DNA of 64,000 nt, taken from Demequina soli. GTDB lineage: Bacteria > Actinomycetota > Actinomycetes > Actinomycetales > Demequinaceae. The stretch is from positions 101,942-165,941 of the forward strand of contig NZ_BBLZ01000005.1 in assembly GCF_000971195.1 (NCBI RefSeq), in the 5' to 3' direction. The position numbers were made by a program, and so were the translations under genes. Below, in pieces: positions 9,232 to 16,998 of the stretch; the first letter of the stretch is position 1, and every line of letters begins with the position of its first letter. Under the pieces are notes generated by a model that was not told the origin of the DNA, did not search any database, and worked only from the letters and a program-made list of their open reading frames with translations.

Positions 9232-9304
9232 GGGGGACGATGCGGGGGCCCGGCCGGGCGGCCGGGGCGAGGGCCGTGCGGGGGGACGACGCGCATCGTC
9301 CCCC
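9232..9304. repeat. Inverted pair of the GGACGATGCG motif between potD and potB
   Basis: GGGGGACGATGCG (9232-9244) and CGCATCGTCCCCC (9292-9304) form a perfect 13-bp inverted repeat with a 47-nt GC-rich loop inside the pot operon. It may be a processing or attenuation hairpin. It uses two copies of the dispersed 10-mer described in the findings. Confidence 0.7.
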
Positions 9305-9316
9305 CGCACGCGGGCG

Positions 9317-10480
9317 TCAGCCCTTGATCTCCTGCCAGGCCTTGGTCCACTCGGAGTAGTCGACGCACTCGACGTCCGTGCGGCCGTCGAGGCACTCGCT
9401 CACGGGGGTGGTCCAGTACCAGATCTTCGACGCGTAGTCGGCGTCGCCGGCGTGGTACGCCTCGCAGTCGTCGCGGAAGTCGCACGCGGCCTGCGACGAG
9501 GGGGCCTCGCCGAAGTACGCGGTCGCCGCGGCGTTGACCTCGGGGCTCGCGATGTAGTCGAGCCACTTGTACGCGCAGTTGGGGCTGGTGGCGTCGGACG
9601 CGATCATCCAGGTGTCGGACCAGCCGGTCGCGCCCTCCTCGGGCAGCACCACGTCGGTGTTGCCGGTGGTGATGGAGTTCTGGATGACCTGCCAGGTGGT
9701 GCCGACCACCGAGTCGCCGGACTCGAAGGCCTGGATCTCCTTGAGGTAGTCGGACCAGTACTCGCCGACGTTGGCCTTCTGGTCCTTGAGCAGCGCGACG
9801 GCGGCGTCGAACTGGTCCTGGTCCAGCGCGTAGGGGTTCGTGATCCCGAGGTCGGGCTGGTGGGCCATGAGGTAGACCGCGGCGTCCGCGATGTAGATCG
9901 GGGAGTCGTACGCGGTGACCTTGCCGGCGTAGTCGGAGGCCTTGTCGAACACGACGTCCCAGCTGGTGGGCGCTGGGGTGACCGCGTCCGTGCTGTACAT
10001 GAGCAGGTTGGCGCCGTAGCCGTGCGGGACGCCGTAGCTCACGCCGTCGACCGAGTTCCAGTCCTTGTTCTTGAGGAAGTCGAAGATGCCCGCGTAGTTG
10101 TCGAGGAGGTCGGTGTTGACCGGGGCGACGAGGTCGGCGGCGATGAGGCGCAGCGTGAGGTCGCCCGACGCGGCCACCACGTCGTAGCCGCCGCTCTGCA
10201 TGAGCTGGTACGCCTCGTCGGAGGTGCCGTAGGTCTTCGCGGTGACCGAGCAGCCGGTCGCGTCCTCGAAGCCGGACACCCAGTCGACGGACGGGTCGTT
10301 GGAGCCGTCCTCGACGTAGCCGGGCCATGCGAGGATCGAGACGGAGCCCTCGGTGGCGCCGAGCGAGGACGCGGCCTCGGAGCCACCGGAGGAGGAGCTG
10401 GTGCCGCAGGCGGCGAGGGAGGCGATCGCGGCGGCCGCGAGGCCCGCCTTGAGCGCCGCGTAGGACGGGGACTTCGACAC
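9317..10480 (-). CDS. potD: Polyamine-type ABC transporter substrate-binding lipoprotein (PotD-like)
   Basis: 387-residue extracytoplasmic solute-binding lipoprotein. The N-terminus has a lipoprotein signal ending in LAAC (Cys about 25), then a Ser/Gly linker, then a SBP_bac_8/PotD-type fold (VSILAWPGYVEDG, SYGVPHGYGANLLMYSTDAV, VVGTTWQVIQNS). It binds the ligand, probably a polyamine or related amine, and delivers it to the PotB/PotC pore. Start is GTG 10480 with AAAGGAA at good distance. It lies between the ATPase and permease genes. Confidence 0.88.
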   Translation of the reverse strand: MSKSPSYAALKAGLAAAAIASLAACGTSSSSGGSEAASSLGATEGSVSILAWPGYVEDGSNDPSVDWVSGFEDATGCSVTAKTYGTSDEAYQLMQSGGYDVVAASGDLTLRLIAADLVAPVNTDLLDNYAGIFDFLKNKDWNSVDGVSYGVPHGYGANLLMYSTDAVTPAPTSWDVVFDKASDYAGKVTAYDSPIYIADAAVYLMAHQPDLGITNPYALDQDQFDAAVALLKDQKANVGEYWSDYLKEIQAFESGDSVVGTTWQVIQNSITTGNTDVVLPEEGATGWSDTWMIASDATSPNCAYKWLDYIASPEVNAAATAYFGEAPSSQAACDFRDDCEAYHAGDADYASKIWYWTTPVSECLDGRTDVECVDYSEWTKAWQEIKG

Positions 10481-10525
10481 GGGTGTTCCTTTCGTGGGTG
10501 GATCCTGCTGGGTGCTGCGGTGGGG

Positions 10526-11539
10526 TCAGGCGGGGGCCGGCTCGGTCTCGAGGGGCGCGGCCGCGCCCCGCTCCACGGACACGGTCACGCGGTCGCCGCG
10601 GGCGCGGGGGCGCGCGGCACCGGTGTTGGGCTCGAGCGCGGTGATGCGCGCGCCCAGCCCGTCGAGGTCGACGACGAGGCGGTGCTCGGGCCCCGTGTAG
10701 ATGACCTCGGCGATGGTGCCGGGCACGCCGCCCGCCGGGCCGTCGAGGGTGACGCGCTCGGGCCGCACCGCCATGGGCGCGCGGTCGAGGCCGAGCGCGG
10801 CCGCGACGTCCGGGTCGAGCAGCGTCGACGAGCCCACGAAGGAGGCGATGAAGCTGTTGCGCGGGTGGTCGTAGACCTCGCGCGGGGTGCCGAGCTGCAC
10901 CACCCGGCCCGCGTCGAACACCGCGACCCGGTCGCTCAGCGTGAGCGCCTCGTCCTGGTCGTGGGTGACGAACACGAACGTGATGCCCAGCGAGCGCTGC
11001 AGCTCCTTGAGCTCGACCTGCATCTGCTCGCGCAGCTTGAGGTCGAGCGCGCCGAGCGGCTCGTCGAGCAGCAGCGCCTGCGGCCGCAGCACGATCGCGC
11101 GGGCGAGCGCGACGCGCTGACGCTGGCCGCCCGACAGCTCGTGCGGGCGACGCTCCTCGTAGCCCGCGAGGCGGACCTGGCCGAGCGCCTCCTCGGCGCG
11201 GGCGCGGCGCTCCTTGCGCGCGACGCCGGCGACCCGCAGGCCGTACTCGACGTTCGCGAGGACGCTGAGGTGCGGGAACAGGGCGTAGTCCTGGAAGACC
11301 GTGTTGACGGGACGCTGGAACGGGGCGAGCGCGGTCACGTCGGCGCCGAACAGGGCGACGCTGCCGCTGGTGGGGCGCTCGAAGCCCGCGATCATGCGCA
11401 GGACGGTGGTCTTGCCGGAACCCGACGGGCCGAGCATGGAGAAGAACTCCCCCGGCTCGATGTCGAGGTCGAGGTCGTCGACCGCGACGGTCTCCCCGAA
11501 GCGCTTGTGCAGGCCGCGCAGGCGGATGGCTGAATCCAT
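10526..11539 (-). CDS. potA: Polyamine-type ABC transporter ATPase (PotA-like)
   Basis: 337-residue ATP-binding subunit. Walker A GPSGSGKTT (37-45), signature LSGGQRQRVALARA, Walker B ALLLDEPLGALD and the H-loop FVTHDQDEAL are all present, followed by a C-terminal TOBE domain (about 250-330). It energises import by the PotB/PotC permeases. First gene of the four-gene operon; ATG 11539. It is divergent from a GntR regulator gene, which probably controls it. Confidence 0.92.
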   Translation of the reverse strand: MDSAIRLRGLHKRFGETVAVDDLDLDIEPGEFFSMLGPSGSGKTTVLRMIAGFERPTSGSVALFGADVTALAPFQRPVNTVFQDYALFPHLSVLANVEYGLRVAGVARKERRARAEEALGQVRLAGYEERRPHELSGGQRQRVALARAIVLRPQALLLDEPLGALDLKLREQMQVELKELQRSLGITFVFVTHDQDEALTLSDRVAVFDAGRVVQLGTPREVYDHPRNSFIASFVGSSTLLDPDVAAALGLDRAPMAVRPERVTLDGPAGGVPGTIAEVIYTGPEHRLVVDLDGLGARITALEPNTGAARPRARGDRVTVSVERGAAAPLETEPAPA

Positions 11540-11654
11540 GCGGGCTATTCATCTAGTTCCAGATGTCTTTGACAAGGCCTCGCGTGTAACAACTCGATTA
11601 AATCTCTGGATCCAGACCTTTCCGAGGGGCCGGCGCGCGGCGACAATGGCCCGC
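11540..11654. promoter_or_regulatory. Divergent promoter region potA / GntR
   Basis: 115-bp A/T-enriched region. On the plus strand a -10 GACAAT (11642-11647) ends 7 nt before ATG 11655 of the GntR gene. Dyads visible: CATCT..AGATG (about 11550-11565) and CTGGATCCAG (about 11608-11617). They are candidates for GntR operators; which one is used cannot be told. Confidence 0.45.
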
Positions 11655-12416
11655 ATGGCGATGAGATGGGGTCCCGGGGCGTCCGCGGCGCGGTCCGCGA
11701 CGCATGCGGCGATCTTCGCGCCCCTCGCGCCCGCCGGACGTGCCGAGGCGGTCACGCAGCGCCTCGCCGACGCGATCCAGCTGGGCCTGCTCGAGCAGGG
11801 CGAGCGCCTGCCCACCGAGCAGGAGCTCGGGCGGCAGTTCGGCGTCGCGACCGTGACGGCGCGCGAGGCGCTCGAGTCGCTGCGCGTCGCGGGCCTCATC
11901 GAGACGCGTCGCGGGCGCGCGGGCGGCAGCTTCGTATGCGGCAGCGGGGACGATGCGCGCGTCGCCCTCGTCGGCCGCCTCGCCGCCACCTCGCGCGTCG
12001 AGCTGCGCGACACGGGCCTGCTCTACGGGCTCGTCGCCGCGGGCGCGGCCGAGCGAGCCGCCCTCTTCGCGACCCCGGACGAGGTCGGCGCGCTCGCGCT
12101 GCTCGTCGAGGGCGGCGCGACGGCGAGCGGCGCGGCGGCGCGCCGCGCCGAGAACGGCATCCGCCTCGAGGTCGCCGCGCTGTCGCGCTCCGCGCGGCTC
12201 GTGAGCGAGCAGGTGCGCCTGCAGTCCGAGTTCGGCCCCCTCCTGTGGCTCGCGCTGCGCGACGGCGCGGTGGTGCGCGGCAACGCGGAGCGCCACCGCC
12301 GGCTCGTCGCCGCGATCGGCGAGGAGAGCCCCGAGGGTGCCCGGGGCATCGTCCTGGAGCAGGTCGGCTGGCTCGTCGACCGCCTGCTGGCCGTGCGCGA
12401 GGAGGCGGTCGCATGA
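11655..12416 (+). CDS. GntR/FadR-type transcription regulator
   Basis: 253-residue regulator: winged-helix domain about residues 25-90 (RLADAIQLGLLEQGERLPTE then FGVATVTAREALESLRVAGL) and an all-helical C-terminal ligand domain of FCD type. Divergent from the polyamine ABC operon and coupled by ATGA to a Cache-domain gene, so it probably controls the transporter in response to an amine or amino-acid ligand (inference). Three in-frame ATGs exist (11646, 11655, 11661); 11655 is chosen because the -10 GACAAT ends 7 nt before it. Confidence 0.85.
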   Translation: MAMRWGPGASAARSATHAAIFAPLAPAGRAEAVTQRLADAIQLGLLEQGERLPTEQELGRQFGVATVTAREALESLRVAGLIETRRGRAGGSFVCGSGDDARVALVGRLAATSRVELRDTGLLYGLVAAGAAERAALFATPDEVGALALLVEGGATASGAAARRAENGIRLEVAALSRSARLVSEQVRLQSEFGPLLWLALRDGAVVRGNAERHRRLVAAIGEESPEGARGIVLEQVGWLVDRLLAVREEAVA

Positions 12417-13129
12417 TCGCCGAGGCCCTGCTGGAGATCGCGGACGTGCTCGGCGCGGCCCTGGGACCCGTGTTCGCCGAGGTCGCCGACTGGCGCGACC
12501 GCCTCGAGCACGCGCTCGCGGCGGGGACGGGTCGCGCCGCCGAGGTCGACGAGACGGTCGAGTGGCTCGTGGCGCCCGCGCTCGCGGGCGCGGGTCCCAC
12601 GCTGGGCGCCGGCTTCGTCGCGGCGCCGGGATTCCTCGAGGACGCGCCGTGGCACCTCGCGTGGTGGGTCAGCGCCGCCAACGGCGTCGGGCTCGCCGGG
12701 CGCGACGGCGCGCTGCGGCGGCTCGCCTCGATCGAGGACCCGCTCGACGAGTCCTTCCATGACTACACGCGCCTCGAGTGGTGGCGCGGCGCCGTCGGGG
12801 GCGGCGACGCCTACCTCACGGGCCCGTACATCGACTACCTGTGCACGGACGAGCTCACGCTCACCCTCACCATGCCGGTCCGCGCCGAGGGGCGAGTCGT
12901 CGGCGTGGTGGGCGCGGACCTGTCCGTCGCGGGCCTCGAGCGGCTCACCGACGGCGTGCTCGGGCACGCCGCCGTGCCCGCGGTGCTCGGCACGGCCGCG
13001 GGCCGCGTGATCGCCGCCACGGATGCGGGGGTGGAGCCGGGCATGCCCGCGCGCCGGCTCGGCTGGGCGGGCGAGTGGCATCCCGTGCCCGGCTGCGGCG
13101 GCACGCTGGCCGTCGCACGCGCGGACTGA
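12413..13129 (+). CDS. Soluble stand-alone Cache-domain protein
   Basis: 238 residues with no signal peptide or membrane segment. The middle and C-terminal part carry the PDC/dCache_1 signature: GPYIDYLCTDELTLTLTMPV then GRVVGVVGADLSVAGLERL (about residues 140-185). Cache domains normally sit outside the membrane in receptors and bind amino acids, amines or carboxylates; here the domain is cytosolic and alone. It overlaps the GntR gene by ATGA and lies divergent to a polyamine ABC importer. I infer a ligand-sensing or ligand-buffering partner of the GntR protein. The domain assignment is reasonably safe; the role is hypothesis. Confidence 0.7.
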   Translation: MIAEALLEIADVLGAALGPVFAEVADWRDRLEHALAAGTGRAAEVDETVEWLVAPALAGAGPTLGAGFVAAPGFLEDAPWHLAWWVSAANGVGLAGRDGALRRLASIEDPLDESFHDYTRLEWWRGAVGGGDAYLTGPYIDYLCTDELTLTLTMPVRAEGRVVGVVGADLSVAGLERLTDGVLGHAAVPAVLGTAAGRVIAATDAGVEPGMPARRLGWAGEWHPVPGCGGTLAVARAD

Positions 13130-13142
13130 ACGGGTGGGCGGC

Positions 13143-13532
13143 TCAGCAGCAGGCGCCGCCCTCGCCGCCGCAGCAGTCGGAACCCTCGGTCGCCACGGGC
13201 TCGGGTGCCGAGGCCTCGCCGCCGCCGCAGCCGCACGCGCCGCCCCCGCCGCAGCCGCCCGACTTGGGGGCGCGCTCGACGCGCGCCTGCGCGCCCTCGA
13301 GGGTGTAGCCCGCGTCGTGGACGGCGGCGTCGGCCTCGAATGCGAAGTCCTCCGCCGAGGCGCCGGCCTCGAGCAGCACGACGGCGCTGCCGGTCGCGTG
13401 GTCGACCGAGGCCGACCGGACCCCGGCGAGGCCGGTGAGCGCCTTCTCGACTGACGACGAGCAGCCGTCACAGGTCATCCCGGACACCGCGAGCTCGACG
13501 ACGGTCCCGGGCACATGCGTCATGATCTCCAT
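13143..13532 (-). CDS. HMA-domain metal-binding protein with Cys-rich tail (CopZ-like)
   Basis: 129 residues: heavy-metal-associated domain (about 10-80) with GMTCDGC (Cys21/Cys24), then a Gly/Cys-rich tail containing CGGGGACGCGGG and ending in CCGGEGGACC, giving at least nine further cysteines. Likely a copper (or other soft metal) chaperone or buffer in the cytosol. ATG 13532 lies inside the last codons of the upstream benE-like gene (13-nt overlap). A promoter with TTGACA, a 20-bp spacer and TACGGT ends 6 nt before this ATG, which suggests a separate, MerR-type metal-regulated leaderless transcript. No MerR gene is nearby. Confidence 0.8.
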   Translation of the reverse strand: MEIMTHVPGTVVELAVSGMTCDGCSSSVEKALTGLAGVRSASVDHATGSAVVLLEAGASAEDFAFEADAAVHDAGYTLEGAQARVERAPKSGGCGGGGACGCGGGEASAPEPVATEGSDCCGGEGGACC

Positions 13533-14731
13533 GTCTTGACCGTATTCCTTCCCCCCGGGGGCAATGTCAAGGCGAAGGTCCCGATCGACGTCGCTCGCAT
13601 CACCGCGCGGACGCCCAGGCCGGCCAGCAGCGCCCAGAACGCGGCACCGATTCCGCCCAGCGTGGTGCCGCTTGCCGCGAGCACGAACGCGGCGGCGGCG
13701 GGGAGCCGTTCCTCCGCGTGCGCGAACGCCCCCGCCAGCGCCGCGCCGAGCGTGGGCAGCAGGGCGAGGCCGGCCACGACCCCCAGGATCTCGGACGTGC
13801 CGGCCCGGGAGAGGCCCACGAGGGTCGCGCCGGTGCCCGCGAGGACGATGTACGACGCACCGGCCGCGAAAGCCGCGATCCAGCGCCGGCGCGGGTCCGG
13901 TGCCGCATCCGGCGAGGCGGGCAGGGCCGCGGTGATCGCCGCGAGGTTGATCGCGTGACCGCCGGCGGCCGCGCCGAGCACCGTTCCCGCTCCCGTCGTG
14001 AGCATCGCGGCGCGCCACGGCACGCGGTAGCCGGCGCTCGCGAGCACCGCCACGCCGGGGACGTTCTGCGACGCCATCGTCACCACCGTGAGCGGCACCG
14101 CGATGCCGGCCGCGGCCGCCCACGTCAGGTGGGGCGCGACGACGACCAGGCTCGGCGCCGTCGCGGCGTCGACGGCCGCGGGCCCGGCCTCGAGCACGAT
14201 GACCACGAGGCCCGCCGCGAACGCGGCCGGCGTCGCCCAGCGCGGCGCCGCGCGCTGGAGGACGATCCACAGCGCCACGACGGGGGCCACGTGCCACGGC
14301 GCGGCCGCGAGCCCCGTCACCGGCACGAGGCACAGCGGGACGAGCACGCCGGCGAGCATGCCCTGCGCGAGGGCCGCGGGGATCGCCGCCACGACCCGCC
14401 CGAGCCACGGCCACAGCCCGACCGCGCAGATGAGCACGCCGGTGAGCATGAACGCGCCGACGGCCGCCGGCCAGCCGAGCGAGGCCTGCGTCGCGAGCAG
14501 CGCCGCGCCCGGGGTCGACCACGCGAGGGTGACGGGGATCCGCAGCCGCCACGCCAGCAGCATCGTGCCCACGCCCACCGTGAGGCACAGGGACAGCAGC
14601 CCGGACGATGCCTCGGCCGGGGTCGCTCCGACGGCCGACAGGCCCGCGATGAGCACGGCCACCGAGCTGGTGAAGCCCACGAGCGCGGTGGTGACGCCCA
14701 CGGAGGCGGGTCGCATCCACGAGTGTTCCAT
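13520..14731 (-). CDS. BenE-family transporter (benzoate/H+ symporter-like)
   Basis: 403-residue membrane protein with about 12 hydrophobic helices and the BenE signature region (AWSTPGAALLATQASLGWP, about 70-88; TMASQNVPGVAVLASAGY, about 225-242; GGHAINLAAITAAL). Family members import benzoate or related carboxylates with protons; no benzoate catabolic genes are visible, so substrate is open. Start ATG 14731 lies inside an operator-like GTTCCAT element. It is divergent from an XRE-cupin regulator, a standard arrangement for BenE genes. Confidence 0.85.
   Translation of the reverse strand: MEHSWMRPASVGVTTALVGFTSSVAVLIAGLSAVGATPAEASSGLLSLCLTVGVGTMLLAWRLRIPVTLAWSTPGAALLATQASLGWPAAVGAFMLTGVLICAVGLWPWLGRVVAAIPAALAQGMLAGVLVPLCLVPVTGLAAAPWHVAPVVALWIVLQRAAPRWATPAAFAAGLVVIVLEAGPAAVDAATAPSLVVVAPHLTWAAAAGIAVPLTVVTMASQNVPGVAVLASAGYRVPWRAAMLTTGAGTVLGAAAGGHAINLAAITAALPASPDAAPDPRRRWIAAFAAGASYIVLAGTGATLVGLSRAGTSEILGVVAGLALLPTLGAALAGAFAHAEERLPAAAAFVLAASGTTLGGIGAAFWALLAGLGVRAVMRATSIGTFALTLPPGGRNTVKTWRS
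13533..13570 (-). promoter_or_regulatory. Long-spacer (MerR-type) promoter of the HMA gene
   Basis: On the minus strand: -35 TTGACA (13570-13565), 20-nt spacer containing CCCCCGGGGG, -10 TACGGT (13544-13539), then 6 nt to the ATG. Over-long spacers with a central dyad are the mark of MerR-family (CueR-like) promoters; CTTGAC/GTCAAG arms flank it. It lies entirely within the 3' end of the benE-like gene. Confidence 0.45.
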
Positions 14732-14782
14732 GAACGGAACGGTAGCACCGGTGTTCTGTTGATGGAACGGGCTGGCTATGCT
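14725..14782. promoter_or_regulatory. Shared benE / XRE-cupin promoter and operator
   Basis: Inverted half-sites GTTCCAT (14725-14731) and ATGGAAC (14762-14768), with a further ACGGAAC between them, sit between the divergent genes. The XRE gene has a -10 TATGCT (14777-14782) ending 6 nt before its ATG. The half-sites are candidates for binding by the XRE-cupin protein. Confidence 0.5.
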
Positions 14783-14788
14783 CGTGCC

Positions 14789-15316
14789 ATGGACACGGCC
14801 GAGCTCGCGCGCGCGATCGGCGAGCGCGTGCGCGCCGCGCGAGCGGAGCGCGGTCTCACGCTCGGGGCGCTCGCGCGTTCCTCGGGGATCGGCAAGGGAT
14901 CGCTGTCCGAGATCGAGCACGGGTCCCGCAATCCCAACCTGTCGACGCTCTACGCGCTCGCGGGCGCGCTCGCGATCCCGCTCGCCGCGCTCCTGGCGGA
15001 GACCGCGGGTGCCGAGATCGCCGCCGACGGCATCCGCGCCCGCCTCCTCGACGTCGAGGAGGGGCCGGACGCGGTCGTCGAGGTCTACCGCCTCGACCTC
15101 GAGGGCGGTGTCGAGCACCGGTCGGGCGCGCACGGGCCCGGGGTCGTCGAACGCGTCCTGGTGCTGCGCGGGCGGGTCACCGCTGGCCGCGACGGCGCGC
15201 GCCGCACCGCCGGCGAGGGCGAGCTGCTCACCTGGGTGAGCGACGTCCCCCACGGCTACCGCGCGGACGACGCGGGGGCGGTCGCGGTGCTCACGGTCAC
15301 GACGCCGCGCGCCTGA
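14789..15316 (+). CDS. XRE-family regulator with C-terminal cupin domain
   Basis: 175 residues: helix-turn-helix about 8-62 (GLTLGALARSSGIGKGSLSE) followed by a cupin_2 small-molecule-sensing domain (about 100-172, with HRSGAHGPGVVERVLVLRG and PHGYRADD). Divergent from the benE-like transporter and probably its ligand-responsive repressor. Start ATG 14789 is leaderless by promoter spacing. Confidence 0.88.
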   Translation: MDTAELARAIGERVRAARAERGLTLGALARSSGIGKGSLSEIEHGSRNPNLSTLYALAGALAIPLAALLAETAGAEIAADGIRARLLDVEEGPDAVVEVYRLDLEGGVEHRSGAHGPGVVERVLVLRGRVTAGRDGARRTAGEGELLTWVSDVPHGYRADDAGAVAVLTVTTPRA

Positions 15317-15353
15317 GCCCTCCCCGCGCCCGCGGTCCGCGCCGGGACGACGA

Positions 15354-15396
15354 AGGGGCGCCCGGCGGGATCCGAGGATCCGGGCCGGGCGCCCCT
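15354..15396. terminator. Bidirectional terminator
   Basis: Near-perfect 43-bp palindrome (AGGGGCGCCCGG and CCGGGCGCCCCT outer arms, GGATCCGAGGATCC centre) between the convergent XRE-cupin gene and the coiled-coil protein gene. Confidence 0.8.
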
Positions 15397-15412
15397 CCGC
15401 GCGCGGGTCGCG

Positions 15413-16324
15413 CTACTTGTCGTCGCCCTTGACCTCGTCGGCGACGTCCTCCGCCACGTCCTCCCACACGTCCTCGGCGCCGTCGATGGTCGAGACGACC
15501 TCCTCCGTCGCGCGGGCGCGGGCCTCGTCGGCGGCGTCCTTGACCTTCTTGGCCTCCGAGATCGCCGTGTCCTTCACCTTGGTGAACGCGGGACCCGCGA
15601 CGTCGGCGACCTTCTTGGCCTCCGTCACGGCGGTGTCCCGGACGTGCTCGGCGGCGGGGCCGGCGGCCTCGCGCACCTTCTCATAGGTGGGGCCGGCCTT
15701 GTCGGTGATGACCTCGGCGGCGGCGTTCGCGGCGGCGGTCGCCGCGTCGGCGGCCTTGCGCGCGGCGTCGGCGGCGGCGTCGACGGCCTTGTTGACGTTG
15801 CGGCGCAGGTTGTCCTTGAAGTCGGATTCGGACGCGAACTCCCACTCCTCGTCCTCGCCGGCCCACGGGTCGCGGCCGCGGTCCCGGCGCGCCCACACCA
15901 CCACGGCGGCAGCGGCGGCCGCTCCCAGCGCGAGCGGGATGAGGACCTTGCCGAAGCCGCCGCCGCCCTTCTCCTCGTCCTCCTCCTGGCGAGCCGCGTC
16001 CTCGACCGCGGCGATCACCGCGGGGATGGCGGCGCCGACGATCGCGGCGTGCGCGACGTCCACCCAGTGCTCGGTGCTCTCGCCGGCCTTCTTGACGTAC
16101 GGCGACGCCTTCTTGGCGCCCTCGTGATACGCCTTCTGCACGCGGGGGGAGGCCCACTCCACGGCGCTCTCGACCTGCGGCTCCGCCCACTCCTTCGCGT
16201 GCTTGGCGGCCTTCCGGGCGGCGACCGACGCCTCGCGTGCCGCCTCCCGCGCCGTCTTCGCCGCATCGGCCGCCTGCTCGCGCGCCTTCTCGGCGTCGAA
16301 GCCCTGGAAAGAAACCTTGCTCAT
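15413..16324 (-). CDS. Helical repeat / coiled-coil protein with one membrane segment
   Basis: 303 residues, function unknown. Lys/Ala/Glu-rich helical repeats cover about 10-100 and 170-290, such as AREAAREASVAARKAAKHAK and AADAARKAADAATAAANAA, similar to apolipoprotein- or LEA-like proteins. A single hydrophobic segment near 135-155 (VLIPLALGAAAAAAVVVWA) is followed by RRDRGRDPW. The C-terminus is highly acidic. ATG 16324 has GGAGGAGTG upstream. Monocistronic, divergent from ppiA. Possible roles in envelope stress or membrane binding are only guesses. Confidence 0.75.
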   Translation of the reverse strand: MSKVSFQGFDAEKAREQAADAAKTAREAAREASVAARKAAKHAKEWAEPQVESAVEWASPRVQKAYHEGAKKASPYVKKAGESTEHWVDVAHAAIVGAAIPAVIAAVEDAARQEEDEEKGGGGFGKVLIPLALGAAAAAAVVVWARRDRGRDPWAGEDEEWEFASESDFKDNLRRNVNKAVDAAADAARKAADAATAAANAAAEVITDKAGPTYEKVREAAGPAAEHVRDTAVTEAKKVADVAGPAFTKVKDTAISEAKKVKDAADEARARATEEVVSTIDGAEDVWEDVAEDVADEVKGDDK

Positions 16325-16451
16325 GCCGCACTCCTCCTGGTCCGTGGGGACTTGGCACCCTACCGGGGACGATGCGCCCTCGAAGGAGACCCTTCGGTCC
16401 ATCGTGCCACTTGCGGCGCGTGGTTGCGAGGGCCATGGAACAATGGCGAGC

Positions 16452-16991
16452 ATGATCGCAACCCTGCAGACCACCGAGGGCGACATCCGGATCGAGCTGT
16501 ACCCGGACCACGCGCCCGTCACCGTCCAGAACTTCGTGGGCCTCGCCACTGGGACCAAGGAGTGGCGCAACCCCGAGACGGGTGAGACGTCGAACGACCC
16601 GTTCTACGACGGCCTCGTGTTCCACCGCGTCATCTCGGGCTTCATGATCCAGGGCGGCTGCCCGCTCGGCACCGGCACCGGCGGCCCGGGCTACAACTTC
16701 GACGACGAGATCCACCCGGAGCTCCGCTTCGACGAGCCCTACCTGCTCGCGATGGCCAACGCCGGCCAGCGTCTCAACCCCATCACGGGCCGCCCGGGCG
16801 GCACCAACGGCTCGCAGTTCTTCATCACCGTGGACCGCCCGAGCTGGCTCAACGGCAAGCACACCATCTTCGGCAAGGTCGCGGACGACGAGTCGCGCGC
16901 CATCGTCGACAAGATCGCCGCGACGCCCACCGACGGTCGTGACCGTCCCCTCGAGGACGTGCTCATCACCGGCGTCACGATCTCCGAGTAA
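16452..16991 (+). CDS. ppiA: Peptidyl-prolyl cis-trans isomerase, cyclophilin type
   Basis: 179-residue cyclophilin that speeds cis-trans isomerisation of prolyl bonds; no signal peptide, so cytosolic. Signatures: YDGLVFHRVISGFMIQGG (catalytic Arg in FHR), GSQFFIT, and NGKHTIFGKV near the C-terminus. Length matches actinobacterial PpiA. A -10 AACAAT ends 7 nt before ATG 16452 (leaderless). It is followed 7 nt later by the rhomboid gene, as in other actinobacteria. Confidence 0.95.
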   Translation: MIATLQTTEGDIRIELYPDHAPVTVQNFVGLATGTKEWRNPETGETSNDPFYDGLVFHRVISGFMIQGGCPLGTGTGGPGYNFDDEIHPELRFDEPYLLAMANAGQRLNPITGRPGGTNGSQFFITVDRPSWLNGKHTIFGKVADDESRAIVDKIAATPTDGRDRPLEDVLITGVTISE

Positions 16992-16998
16992 GACCCGC

